64,000 nt of DNA from Bacillus sp. UNC41MFS5. Its GTDB lineage: Bacteria > Bacillota > Bacilli > Bacillales_B > DSM-18226. The position numbers were made by a program, and so were the translations under genes. Shown here piece by piece: positions 18,893 through 26,660 of this stretch; the stretch's first letter is position 1, and each line of letters begins with the position of its first letter. Below the pieces are notes generated by a model, which was given only the letters and a program-made list of their open reading frames with translations, searched no databases and had not been told where the DNA came from. The stretch spans positions 1-64,000 of the forward strand of contig NZ_JMLP01000012.1 of assembly GCF_000686805.1 (NCBI RefSeq), in the 5' to 3' direction.

Positions 18893-18994
18893 GTCTAGCT
18901 TCATCGCCCAACGGCTAGTGGACTTCGCTCTTTTCCCTACGATAAGTCAAAGGGCTCCAGTCCATACGCCGCTAAACGGGCGCCTGCGCTTTTC
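18893..18994 (+). repeat. Foldable intergenic repeat, copy B
   Basis: The shortest copy (about 100 bases), lying between the divergent fabL and yfhS starts. It shares GGCTAGTGGACTTCGCTCTT, GATAAGTCAA and CCATACGCCGCTAAACGG with copy A and has the same orientation. Its outer arm CGCCC pairs with GGGCG at the other end. Copy A uses GAGTCC/GGACTC at the same place, so base pairing is preserved though the bases differ. Confidence 0.75.
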
Positions 18995-19077
18995 TATTTA
19001 TTTTATCTTTTCCACGAATAGAAGACAATTAATATTAAACAATAAGAGTAAATAACCTTGGAAAGGAAGAAGTGCTA

Positions 19078-19302
19078 ATGTATGTAGGACGTGATATGAC
19101 CGAACTGTCGATGATGTCGAAATCGGATTGGAAAAGCAGTGAACTTGCTTTTTTCCACCACTCTTTGCAGCAAATTGCCCCCTATTTAAATAGTGAGGGA
19201 CAAACAATCCATCGTGAAATTATTGAGGAAATCGAAAGCCGGGGAGGCATGAATAGACAAGAGGCAGATTATACCCATGGGACAAAAACAGTATACGATT
19301 GA
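19078..19302 (+). CDS. yfhS: YfhS-like small protein
   Basis: A 74-residue soluble protein between fabL and mutY, the place of yfhS in B. subtilis and of the same length. The N-terminus MYVGRDMTELSM and the acidic C-terminal half with EIEESRGG-like charge are recognisable, but there are no known domain motifs. The ATG at 19078 follows AAAGGAAG; the GTG six bases upstream is less likely. Expression in sporulating cells is known for the B. subtilis gene, which is only a family inference here. No function is known. Confidence 0.72.
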   Translation: MYVGRDMTELSMMSKSDWKSSELAFFHHSLQQIAPYLNSEGQTIHREIIEEIESRGGMNRQEADYTHGTKTVYD

Positions 19303-19305
19303 AAA

Positions 19306-19327
19306 AACGCCGCAGCCCTGCGGCGTT
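19306..19327. terminator. Bidirectional terminator between yfhS and mutY
   Basis: The perfect nine-base stem AACGCCGCA/TGCGGCGTT with a four-base loop sits between the two convergent stops, with A and T runs on the left side. Confidence 0.8.
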
Positions 19328-19332
19328 CATTC

Positions 19333-20427
19333 CTATTGGCGTTCTAAATAAAGCTTAAGCATTTTTTGGTAGGATACAGGGAAGGCAAATTCTTTCATTT
19401 CTTCTAATGAAACAAACTTCCACTCGTCACTTTCCTGAAAATCAGATTGGAACGCACCCGTATATACATTAATATTCCAGACCAAATGGGAAAAAACATG
19501 TTCAAGCTGCCCAATAATTTTTTCAAGTTTTACTTTTATTTTTAGGGTATGCTCAAATAATTCAACAATCTGCTCCCGATCATTTTGTAAGGGGTGATGA
19601 ATTTCAACATTAGGGAACTCCCATAAATTTGCAAGCAAACCTGTTGCCGGCCGCTTGTGGATTAATACTTTTCCATTACCATCTAAAAGGATTGCGGCAG
19701 CGAGTTGAACATCTCGTGTCTTGGTCTTTTTTGTCTTTATCGGAAGTTCGTTTTGAACTCCCTCTTCGAATGCTTGGCAATGATCTCGAACAGGACACAA
19801 TAAGCACGAAGGAGAGGTTGGCGTACAGATTAACGCTCCCAATTCCATTAAAGCTTGATTAAAAGAGGATGGGTCTTCATGCGAAATTAATTCTCGTACT
19901 GCTTTTTCAAATATTTTTCGTGAGGATGATTTTGCAATATCTTCCCATATTGAAAGAACTCTTGAAAACACCCTCATTACATTTCCGTCTACGGCAGGTT
20001 CAGGGATCCCGTAAGCGATACTTAATATCGCCCCTGCAGTATAGGGGCCAACTCCTTTTAGCCCGGCGATTTGCTCAGGACTGTTTGGTACAATTCCGCT
20101 ATACTTCTCATATACTTCCTTAACTGCTGATTGTAAGTTTCGAACCCTAGAATAATATCCAAGCCCTTCCCATGCCTTCAATACTTTATCTTCCTCTGCA
20201 TCTGCAAGATCTTCTATAGTAGGAAACCACTCAATAAAACGATTAAAATATGGAATGACCGTATCCACTCTTGTTTGCTGCAGCATAATTTCTGAAACCC
20301 ATATTTTATATGGGTCTTGGTCTTTTCGCCAAGGTAAATCACGTTGTTCGTGTTTAAACCAGGTAATTAAATCTGATTGAAAAGCAGATTTGTTGATTTT
20401 CTCTATATTCTTTAGTTCAATAATCAT
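19333..20427 (-). CDS. mutY: A/G-specific adenine glycosylase
   Basis: A 364-residue MutY, which removes adenine mispaired with 8-oxoguanine in base excision repair. The catalytic Glu E46 (SEIMLQQT) and Asp D147 (AVDGNVMRV) correspond to the known pair. The helix-hairpin-helix is [11 protein letters not shown] at about 123-133. The 4Fe-4S cluster site has the spacing C-x6-C-x2-C-x5-C ([17 protein letters not shown], about 200-216). The C-terminal third (about 240-364) is the Nudix-like domain that recognises 8-oxoguanine. The SD GGAGG precedes the ATG. The gene order matches B. subtilis. Confidence 0.95.
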   Translation of the reverse strand: MIIELKNIEKINKSAFQSDLITWFKHEQRDLPWRKDQDPYKIWVSEIMLQQTRVDTVIPYFNRFIEWFPTIEDLADAEEDKVLKAWEGLGYYSRVRNLQSAVKEVYEKYSGIVPNSPEQIAGLKGVGPYTAGAILSIAYGIPEPAVDGNVMRVFSRVLSIWEDIAKSSSRKIFEKAVRELISHEDPSSFNQALMELGALICTPTSPSCLLCPVRDHCQAFEEGVQNELPIKTKKTKTRDVQLAAAILLDGNGKVLIHKRPATGLLANLWEFPNVEIHHPLQNDREQIVELFEHTLKIKVKLEKIIGQLEHVFSHLVWNINVYTGAFQSDFQESDEWKFVSLEEMKEFAFPVSYQKMLKLYLERQ

Positions 20428-20553
20428 AACTTTTGTTCCTCCAGATGTAGTTAAACTGTGTGAAAAAAGGCATTATAATAAGTAATGTATTTGTTTTACG
20501 ATAAATCACTGGAGCATGTTTGACAAGAATTATATTTGAAGGAGGATTTCCTT

Positions 20554-21534
20554 TTGGATACAGGAACACACGTTGTTATGGGTATTGCTATTGGTGGTTT
20601 AGCAACTCTTGACCCTGTAGTCGCTAGCAGCCATGCCACCACTACTAGCGTCTTAATTGCTACGATTGCCGGATCTCAAATACCTGATATTGATACGGTT
20701 TTAAAGTTAAAGAATAATGCCATTTACATTCGCAATCATCGGGGCGTTACCCATTCCATTCCAGCTGTGATTTTGTGGCCGCTTCTCTTAGTAGCCGTTA
20801 TTTATCCGTTTTTCACTGGAGCTAATCTATTTCATTTATGGGCTTGGACATTTGCAGCGGTCTTTATTCATGTATTTGTTGATATATTTAATGCTTACGG
20901 AACACAGGCTCTCAGACCCTTCTCGTCAAAATGGGTCGCACTGGGAGTCATCAATACCTTTGACCCGATTATCTTTGGAATTCATATTCTTGGGATTATT
21001 ATTTGGGTATTAGGAGCTGATCCCGGCTATACCTTCTTGGTCATGTATGCCATTATTGTCGGATATTATATCATGCGCTTTAAGGCAAAACATCGTGTAA
21101 TGGCTGAGATAAGAAAAAAAATACCAGATGCAACGGAAATAATTGTCGCACCAACAATGAGGTTCCATCAATGGAGAATTGCTGCCATGAATACCAAACA
21201 GTTCTTTGTAGGCAAGGCTATTAATAATGAAGTCGAGATCTTAGATCACTTTAACCGAATACCCGTCCCTAAAACTCCAGTAATTGAGGCAGCAAAGAAG
21301 GATAAGAATCTGTCAGCATTTTTATCTTTTTCGCCAGTCTATCGGTGGGAAGTGGATGAATATTCAGATTTTTACGAAGTGCGCTTTATTGATTTACGTT
21401 ACCGGAGCAATGGCCATTATCCGTTTGTTGCTGTCGTTCAATTAGATTGTGACTTGAAACCGATTAGTTCATATACTGGCTGGGTATTTAGTGAGAAGAA
21501 ATTACGAAAAAAATTGAGCATCATTCCAAGTTAA
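20554..21534 (+). CDS. yfhP: YfhP-like membrane metal-dependent hydrolase
   Basis: A 326-residue protein of the YfhP/YdjM family (LexA-regulated membrane-bound metal-dependent hydrolase). The N-terminal HVVMGIAIGG and IAGSQIPDIDT carry the conserved His and Asp residues, and NHRGVTHS is the signature that follows. Four or so membrane segments lie between about 70 and 185. A soluble C-terminal domain of about 140 residues completes it. The TTG at 20554 is the start because GGAGG lies eight bases before; the frame's earlier TTG at 20536 overlaps that SD. B. subtilis yfhP is reported to affect surfactin/YfhO-related phenotypes; that is not shown here. Confidence 0.82.
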   Translation: MDTGTHVVMGIAIGGLATLDPVVASSHATTTSVLIATIAGSQIPDIDTVLKLKNNAIYIRNHRGVTHSIPAVILWPLLLVAVIYPFFTGANLFHLWAWTFAAVFIHVFVDIFNAYGTQALRPFSSKWVALGVINTFDPIIFGIHILGIIIWVLGADPGYTFLVMYAIIVGYYIMRFKAKHRVMAEIRKKIPDATEIIVAPTMRFHQWRIAAMNTKQFFVGKAINNEVEILDHFNRIPVPKTPVIEAAKKDKNLSAFLSFSPVYRWEVDEYSDFYEVRFIDLRYRSNGHYPFVAVVQLDCDLKPISSYTGWVFSEKKLRKKLSIIPS

Positions 21535-21536
21535 AA

Positions 21537-21684
21537 AAGCGCAAGCGCCCTGGTCAGCGGCGTATGGCCTGGAGCGCTCCAACCGAGATAAAGGAAACAC
21601 GAAGAGCCGGAGGTGATTCGATGTTGACTTATCGTAGGGCGGAGAGCGAAGGACACTAGCCGCTAGGGCGCTGGAGCTAGACAG
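21537..21684 (-). repeat. Foldable intergenic repeat, copy C (inverted)
   Basis: The longest copy (about 148 bases), in inverted orientation to A and B, starting right after the yfhP stop. It contains complements of the shared blocks: TTGACTTATCGTAGGG, GGAGAGCGAAGGACACTAGCC and GAGCTAGACA. The outer arms AGCGCCCT/AGGGCGCT and inner AGCGGC/GCCGCT are exact complements. Like copy A, it follows a stop codon with the same end first, AAAAGCG. Confidence 0.75.
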
Positions 21685-21723
21685 TAATCTAAGTTCAAAA
21701 ATTAATACTTTCTTATCAGTTAA

Positions 21724-21756
21724 AAAAAAGCGGTGACGAAAAGTCACTCGCTTTTT
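21724..21756 (-). terminator. Rho-independent terminator downstream of yfhJ
   Basis: The arm AAAAAGCG-GTGAC pairs with GTCAC-CGCTTTTT around a GAAAA loop, and the T-run on the minus strand directly follows the yfhJ stop. It also can end plus-strand transcripts from yfhP. Confidence 0.75.
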
Positions 21757-22026
21757 CTAGTTTAAGCTATTTTTTTCTTGCTTTAGAAAATCCTTGTATT
21801 TAGGGTTGGTTGCCACAAATTCGTGTAGCTTTTCCCCATAGTTTTCAATCCATTGCTTGACAATTCTCTCAGTCATGTCACTGCCCTTATATTCTCTGCC
21901 TGCTTTTGCGTAGGTGGTTTCAAAATCTTCCCAAAGAAGTTCAACCCATGTTCTGGCTTGGTTATAGCTTAGTTGGTTATTTTTACTTAATAGCAGATTT
22001 GCTAATTCATCATGGTAACTGTTCAT
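21757..22026 (-). CDS. yfhJ: YfhJ-like WVELL-motif protein
   Basis: An 89-residue soluble helical protein with the WVELLWEDFE motif at about 27-36 that gives the WVELL family its name, as in B. subtilis YfhJ. No catalytic residues are evident and the function is unknown. The ATG at 22026 has AGGTG seven bases before it; a GTG at 22032 is less likely because it overlaps that SD. It is divergent from sspK across a 126-base gap holding an 11-base perfect inverted repeat. Confidence 0.85.
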   Translation of the reverse strand: MNSYHDELANLLLSKNNQLSYNQARTWVELLWEDFETTYAKAGREYKGSDMTERIVKQWIENYGEKLHEFVATNPKYKDFLKQEKNSLN

Positions 22027-22089
22027 GTGCACACCTCATTGCCAATTTCTTTTAACATAACCTAAATTAATAACGCAAATACTATCGTT

Positions 22090-22125
22090 ACGTGGAAAGC
22101 ATTGAGAATGCTTTGCTTTCCACGT
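22090..22125. promoter_or_regulatory. Inverted repeat between yfhJ and sspK
   Basis: ACGTGGAAAGC (22090-22100) and GCTTTCCACGT (22115-22125) are perfect 11-base complements with a 14-base loop. It ends 16 bases before the sspK SD and would be inside the sspK leader or the shared divergent promoter region. Role unknown. Confidence 0.45.
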
Positions 22126-22152
22126 GCTATCATTCCCTTTTGGAGGTATATC

Positions 22153-22329
22153 ATGAGAAATAAAGAAACTGGATTCCCAAATCAAAATAACAATAAGTTC
22201 GAGGGAGAACCACGGGCTAAAGCAGAATATGCATCAAAAAGAGCAGATGGCACGATTAATACTCACCCACAAGAGCGCATGCGTGCATCTGGAGAGCGCG
22301 ACGATGAATCGCCGCAAGTATATAAGTAG
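22153..22329 (+). CDS. sspK: Small acid-soluble spore protein SspK
   Basis: A 58-residue minor SASP closely resembling B. subtilis SspK. The motif [20 protein letters not shown] followed by [10 protein letters not shown] is characteristic. It is a spore-core protein made late in the forespore in B. subtilis, an inference from the family. The ATG at 22153 follows TGGAGG (22142-22146), and the open frame upstream has no SD and is not part of the gene. A few residues longer than the 50-residue B. subtilis protein because of the tail [11 protein letters not shown]. Confidence 0.92.
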   Translation: MRNKETGFPNQNNNKFEGEPRAKAEYASKRADGTINTHPQERMRASGERDDESPQVYK

Positions 22330-22351
22330 ATAGCCTTAACGACCTTAAAAA

Positions 22352-22384
22352 AGACAAGCCAGAGGTTTGCTCTCTGGTTTGTCT
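22352..22384 (-). terminator. Terminator downstream of yfhH (and sspK)
   Basis: AGACAAGCCAGAG pairs with CTCTGGTTTGTCT around a short loop (one G/T pair), with TTTTTT following on the minus strand. It lies between the convergent sspK and yfhH stops. Confidence 0.8.
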
Positions 22385-22399
22385 GTCCTAGCATTATTA

Positions 22400-22717
22400 C
22401 TACTTTTTTAGCAAAGAAATTGGTAAGGCCTCTTCATGACCATCCCCCTTGAGACGATAACCCCATGCAAACACACCGTTTAAATAGTCAATTTTAAAAT
22501 ATTGGCCTGGGTTCCCTTCTAATTCATAAAGCTCACCTGGTTTAAACTCATTCGGGTCCATTAGGTATGCTTTTGCCATTTGTACCTTTCGTTCAAGGAC
22601 GGCAAACTCACTCACCATCCCCATTTGTTCTGCTTTTCTTGCTTGCTCTTGAAGGATGCCAATTTCCTGCCGTAATTCATGTTCTGTCATTGTACTATAG
22701 CGTTTATCCTGCTGCAT
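22400..22717 (-). CDS. yfhH: YfhH family protein (DUF1811)
   Basis: A 105-residue protein of the YfhH/DUF1811 family. The N-terminal half is a predicted helical hairpin (YSTMTEHELRQEIGILQEQARKAEQMGM), and the C-terminal half is a small beta domain with the conserved FKPGELYELEGNPGQYFKIDYLNGVFAWGYRL. Length and order match B. subtilis yfhH. The function is unknown. It is convergent with sspK and divergent from the SDR gene at 22807. Confidence 0.9.
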   Translation of the reverse strand: MQQDKRYSTMTEHELRQEIGILQEQARKAEQMGMVSEFAVLERKVQMAKAYLMDPNEFKPGELYELEGNPGQYFKIDYLNGVFAWGYRLKGDGHEEALPISLLKK

Positions 22718-22806
22718 TGTTCATTCACTCCCTCTTAATCCCTTTATTTTAGTATAGTAATTTTTATATAATTAATAAAGGTTGAAATTAATGAAGGAGA
22801 TTATAT

Positions 22807-23484
22807 ATGAAAACAATCATTATTACAGGGGCTGGTTCTGGGTTAGGCAAAGAATTGGCACACCTCTTTTCACAGAAAGGGTATCATCTTTTGCTTACCG
22901 GGAGGACTGTTGATAAATTAACAACTTCAAGGGATGAAATTATTTCTCTCGGAGGAAAAGCTGATATCCTGCCATTAGATATTCAAAACGCAGATGATGT
23001 TTCGAAAAAGATAGAAGATATCAGCGATACATATACTTTGTGCGGATTAGTCAATAATGCAGGGGTAGGACATTTTGGTCCCTTTGTTGATATCGGTGAA
23101 CAGCAGATTACGGAAATGATAACTACAAATGTTCTTGGGACTATTTTGATGACAAAAGCAATATTACCTCATATTCTTAAGTCACCTGATGGGAGAATAA
23201 TGAATATTATTTCTACAGCTGGTTTGCGTGGAAAAGTCAATGAAGCGGTCTATGCAGCCAGTAAATTTGCGGTAAGAGGTTTCACTGAAAGTTTGCAAAA
23301 GGAATATGAAAATCACAGCATTAAAATAAATGCCGTTTATATGGGCGGTATGGACACTCCATTTTGGGATTATACCAACCATGTCAAAGACACATCCCGT
23401 TTCCGCACCCCAAGACAAGTGGCTGAAATTATTATGGAACAAATTGATCAAGACACCATTATTATCGAGAGTAAAAAATCATGA
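22807..23484 (+). CDS. Short-chain dehydrogenase/reductase (SDR)
   Basis: A 225-residue classical SDR. The cofactor motif TGAGSGLGK is at about residues 6-14, NNAGVGHFG at about 83-91, and the catalytic Ser with YAASKFAVRG (Tyr-x3-Lys) at about 150-160. The substrate cannot be told from sequence; it resembles YqjQ/YueD-like reductases of Bacillus. It lies between yfhH and recX, where B. subtilis has no such gene, so it looks like a lineage insertion. The stop is inside the shared terminator with recX. Confidence 0.85.
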   Translation: MKTIIITGAGSGLGKELAHLFSQKGYHLLLTGRTVDKLTTSRDEIISLGGKADILPLDIQNADDVSKKIEDISDTYTLCGLVNNAGVGHFGPFVDIGEQQITEMITTNVLGTILMTKAILPHILKSPDGRIMNIISTAGLRGKVNEAVYAASKFAVRGFTESLQKEYENHSIKINAVYMGGMDTPFWDYTNHVKDTSRFRTPRQVAEIIMEQIDQDTIIIESKKS

Positions 23485-23508
23485 CCGATTGGGTCATGAT
23501 TTTTCTAA
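23475..23508. terminator. Bidirectional terminator overlapping both stop codons
   Basis: AAAATCATGACC pairs with GGGTCATGATTTT around GATT. The SDR stop (23482-23484) and the recX stop (23494-23496) both lie inside the stem, so the hairpin must serve both convergent genes. Confidence 0.85.
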
Positions 23509-24309
23509 TTCTGCTAAATATGCTTCAATGAGTTCTATTGGGAAACCTTTTCGATATAAGGCTTGCTTCATCTTTTGGTGAAATTCAAAGCCACTGTATT
23601 TACTGTATTTGCGGGCTGCCTTCTCACCTTGAAATCTGATGGCATCCATATCCTCATCACCATCGTTGTTTACTGAAACTTCATTAACGGCAATATTAAT
23701 GATATCGTAAGAATAACCTTTTCTAAGAAGCAGGTTCTCCAGCTTTTGTTTTTGGATTTTTAATGATTCTTTAGCGCTCTTTTCGTAAAACTTTTCGCTT
23801 ATTTTTGCGGCTTTTTCAATTTGCTGCTCTAAAGGATATTCCTCTAAGGCAAGCATGAGTGTTCGCATGTCAATTCCTTTTTCCTTTAATTCCATTTTAA
23901 TTACAGTTGGACCTTTATCAGTGGTATTGGCTTGGGTTCGCACGTAAGCCAAGGCAAATTCTTCATCATTTATGTATTTTTGGGCAGTTAGTTTATGGAT
24001 AATTTCATTAATGACTGGTTCTTCTATTTCCTTTGAAAAAAGGTAATCCTTGATTTCTTTTTCCGACCTCATCCTTCTGGATAAATAATGAATGGCCTTG
24101 TTGTAAGCTTTACGAATGTCATCTTGATACTGAATTTCAATTAAGGAGAAATTGTCCAGTTCCATTCCTTTTTTCAATTGAAATTTAATAAGAACATTAC
24201 TGTCGACACTGAAGGCGTATTCCTCGCCTTTTCCCTGTCCATAATCCATAAATATATTGAAGCGGTCCTGATTTTTCTGCTGTGTGGTGATCTTTGTAAT
24301 AATAGCCAT
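23494..24309 (-). CDS. recX: RecX, regulator of RecA
   Basis: A 271-residue RecX of the long Bacillus type. Family members bind RecA filaments and modulate recombination. It consists of repeated three-helix units: the conserved AIHYLSRRMRSEKEIKDYL block at about 70-90, the LTAQKYINDEEFALAYVRTQANTTDKGP block at about 105-135, and a third module near the end (FHQKMKQALYRKGFPIELIEAYL). The ATG at 24309 has AGGTG six bases before; the upstream GTG at 24318 is unlikely. It lies at its B. subtilis position before yfhF. Confidence 0.92.
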   Translation of the reverse strand: MAIITKITTQQKNQDRFNIFMDYGQGKGEEYAFSVDSNVLIKFQLKKGMELDNFSLIEIQYQDDIRKAYNKAIHYLSRRMRSEKEIKDYLFSKEIEEPVINEIIHKLTAQKYINDEEFALAYVRTQANTTDKGPTVIKMELKEKGIDMRTLMLALEEYPLEQQIEKAAKISEKFYEKSAKESLKIQKQKLENLLLRKGYSYDIINIAVNEVSVNNDGDEDMDAIRFQGEKAARKYSKYSGFEFHQKMKQALYRKGFPIELIEAYLAELEKS

Positions 24310-24386
24310 GTCATTCACCTCAACAATACTTTACCATATTCCTGATAAAATATTGTAAGATAAAACGTATTAAGGGGGCGAAAAAA

Positions 24387-25295
24387 TTGAAAATTACCAT
24401 TGCGGGTGGAACAGGCTTTGTGGGGAAAGCTCTTATGAACCATTTGTTGACATACAATCATGAGGTAATTATTTTAACTAGAAATGTAAAAAACACAAAT
24501 GGAAACAATCGAATTCGTTATGTTCAATGGCTAAGTGAAAATTCAAGCCCTTTACAAGCACTTGAAGGTACTGATATTTTTATTAATCTTGCCGGTGAAT
24601 CGATTAATAGTGGCCGTTGGACAGAACAAAGAAAAGAAAAAATTTTATCCAGTCGTTTAGAATCTGTTAACGCACTGCTAGACATCATTTCTAAATTAAA
24701 CATTAAACCAAGAGCACTGATTAATGCGAGCGCCATTGGCATTTATGGAACATCTTTTGAAAAAACCTTTACGGAAAAAGAAACCCATGGATTTGGGAAC
24801 GATTTTTTGTCAAAAACAGTTCAGCAATGGGAAAACGAGGCGAGCAAAGCTTCTCAATTAGGAATACGCACCGTTTTTTGCAGGTTTGGAATCATCCTGG
24901 ATAAACACAACGGTGCCCTTCCTAAAATAGCCTTTCCTTATCAATCATTTTTTGGCGGGCCAATCGGGAATGGACAGCAATGGATGTCATGGATTCACAT
25001 TGAGGATGTAATTAATGGAATATGGTTTATTATCGAAAAGGAACAAATAGAAGGTCCCATTAATTTTACCGCACCATCTCCAGTAACAATGTCTGAATTC
25101 GGAAAAACACTATCAAACGTATTACACCGTCCCCACTGGCTTCCTGTCCCTAGTATTGCCCTTCGACTGCTTCTTGGTGAAATGAGTACATTGGTTGTGG
25201 ATGGGCAAAAAGTATTACCAGAAAAGCTTTTAGAAAATGGCTATCCATTTAAGTATTCAAATCTAAAATTGGCATTAAAAAATATATTTTCTTAA
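24387..25295 (+). CDS. yfhF: YfhF-like NAD-dependent epimerase (TIGR01777 type)
   Basis: A 302-residue extended SDR. The nucleotide motif GGTGFVGKALMNHL is at about 6-19. The conserved blocks NLAGESINSGRWTEQRKEKILSSRL and ALINASAIGIYGTS (with the YG of the active region) are typical of the YfhF/SulA-like epimerase family (TIGR01777). The C-terminal domain carries VLHRPHWLPVPSIALRLLLGEM. The likely sugar substrate is not known. The start is a TTG at 24387 after AAGGGGG; no ATG is in range. It heads rightward next to recX as in B. subtilis. Confidence 0.88.
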   Translation: MKITIAGGTGFVGKALMNHLLTYNHEVIILTRNVKNTNGNNRIRYVQWLSENSSPLQALEGTDIFINLAGESINSGRWTEQRKEKILSSRLESVNALLDIISKLNIKPRALINASAIGIYGTSFEKTFTEKETHGFGNDFLSKTVQQWENEASKASQLGIRTVFCRFGIILDKHNGALPKIAFPYQSFFGGPIGNGQQWMSWIHIEDVINGIWFIIEKEQIEGPINFTAPSPVTMSEFGKTLSNVLHRPHWLPVPSIALRLLLGEMSTLVVDGQKVLPEKLLENGYPFKYSNLKLALKNIFS

Positions 25296-25413
25296 AAACC
25301 GTATCATTCCTTTCTTAAAAGGTAAAAATGGAAATAAGTACATAAAGTGCTTCTATTTTTTACCACATAGCTTGATGACGATTAACTAAAAAACGTTGAA
25401 AGGAATGAGCAAA

Positions 25414-25548
25414 ATGGCGGAAAAGAAGAAAAAGGATAAGGACCGCGGAAAATACTCTCTAACAAGTATGCAAGAGGTATCTTATCAAAGAGAATTTAAA
25501 ATGGCAGATCGTGCTGGCGGGTTTCACGACAAGAAAACGAGACTATAG
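25414..25548 (+). CDS. yfhE: YfhE family small protein
   Basis: A 44-residue protein found by reading the sequence; it was too short for a long-ORF search. It starts MAEKKKKDKDRGKY, and contains the EVSYQREFKMADRAGG block that resembles the YfhE family of Bacillus, next to yfhD as in B. subtilis. SD AAAGGA is at 25399-25404. The protein is highly charged with a lysine-rich N-terminus. Expression in spores is a family expectation only. The function is unknown. Confidence 0.75.
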   Translation: MAEKKKKDKDRGKYSLTSMQEVSYQREFKMADRAGGFHDKKTRL

Positions 25549-25664
25549 TTATCGAAAGGTTCTGCTGAAGTATTTTCCATTCATGGTTCCCTTTTAAGTT
25601 GTAAATCATAGTAAAGGGAGCAATTCTGCTCCTTGGATGTTAACAATGAAAGGGGTTTTTAGTA

Positions 25665-25853
25665 ATGGGCCGTATGCATAATGGAACTGGTAATAGTAAC
25701 AAAAGTTCACTTCCACAAACACCTAAGAACCTAAAAATAACAGATGGAAATGACGTAGAATACTCTGCAGAATTTGCAGACCATGCAGATCTTGAGGCAC
25801 AGGCACGTGCTAATGCTGCGAATCAGCGTGTACAATCAAAAAGCAATAAATAA
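25665..25853 (+). CDS. yfhD: YfhD family small protein
   Basis: A 62-residue protein with the YfhD-like pattern: MGR N-terminus, SLPQTPKN, then YSAEFADHADLEAQARANAANQR. SD is AAAGGGG before the ATG. It follows yfhE in the conserved order. The composition (Asn, Ala, Gln rich, no Cys or Trp) is like small spore proteins, but the function is unproven. A strong terminator follows. Confidence 0.8.
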   Translation: MGRMHNGTGNSNKSSLPQTPKNLKITDGNDVEYSAEFADHADLEAQARANAANQRVQSKSNK

Positions 25854-25872
25854 TTCTTTACGTAAATGAATC

Positions 25873-25905
25873 AAAAAAGGAGCAGGGCATCCTGCTTCTT
25901 TTTTG
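25873..25905 (+). terminator. Rho-independent terminator of yfhD
   Basis: AAAGGAGCAGG pairs with CCTGCTTCTTT around GCAT, followed by TTT GATG. It ends the yfh block and separates it from the glycosyltransferase operon. Confidence 0.85.
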
Positions 25906-25925
25906 ATGATTAAAGGGAAAAAGCT

Positions 25926-26630
25926 TTATATCGAATTCTGCAAATCCTCATTATTTTTAGACACTAATGTTTCGAAGTCATCTGTAAAGGAGATTATTTC
26001 TCCCCATTCCATTAGTTCCTTATCGGAAATTTTCCACGTATGTTTTTCGGCATCATTTCTAATAACCGCAAAATGAAAACGGTCAGTTGAATAGACCTTA
26101 AACCCTTTCTCCTTACATTGTTCAATGAAAAAGAAATCCTCAGCTCGATTAACTTTTTCAAATGGAACTAGTTGACAGACATCTTTTCTAAACATTAATG
26201 TCGCTCCAGCAACAGTTTCTGTGATTGAATTCTCATTACCTGGTACATGGATCAGCGCTTTTTTATTTTTAAAATAGATATATAAAGAGTTTTTTCCGAT
26301 AATAGAAATATCTTTATTTTTAAAAGCAGCCATCGAACTTTTAATGTAGTCAGGCCCATAATAGTCATCGTCATCAAATTTTGCAATAATATCATAATTT
26401 GATTTCATGATCCCAAAATTTAAGCAGTCACCTAATGTTGCATTTTCGTGTAGTTGATAAATCTGGACATTACGATATTTCCTAGCCTTAGTAATCCATC
26501 TATCCATATTCATAGAATCCTTATTTAGGATAATGATAAGCTCTTTATTCTTCCAGGATTGCTGTTTATAATTTTTAAAAACATTATTGATATTCTCTTC
26601 TCTTATAGTACAAGTAATAATGGAAACCAC
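25926..26630 (-). CDS. GT2 family glycosyltransferase
   Basis: A 234-residue GT-A-fold glycosyltransferase. The N-terminal beta-strand VSIITCT and the metal-binding acidic motif KFDDDDYYGPDY at about 88-100 are the hallmarks of family GT2. No membrane segment is seen. The start is a GTG at 26630, seven bases after AAAGGAG. It follows the 615-residue LamG-GT2 gene by 30 bases, so the two are probably cotranscribed and may act on the same glycan. The donor and acceptor sugars are unknown. A spore-surface or cell-wall glycan role is only a guess. Confidence 0.8.
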   Translation of the reverse strand: MVSIITCTIREENINNVFKNYKQQSWKNKELIIILNKDSMNMDRWITKARKYRNVQIYQLHENATLGDCLNFGIMKSNYDIIAKFDDDDYYGPDYIKSSMAAFKNKDISIIGKNSLYIYFKNKKALIHVPGNENSITETVAGATLMFRKDVCQLVPFEKVNRAEDFFFIEQCKEKGFKVYSTDRFHFAVIRNDAEKHTWKISDKELMEWGEIISFTDDFETLVSKNNEDLQNSI

Positions 26631-26660
26631 ACTCTCACTCCTTTAGCTTGGAGAATTATT

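Noticed and set aside
25616..25632. Weak hairpin GGAGCA/TGCTCC between yfhE and yfhD
   Set aside because: Short stem and no T-run; it could form but gives no reliable terminator.
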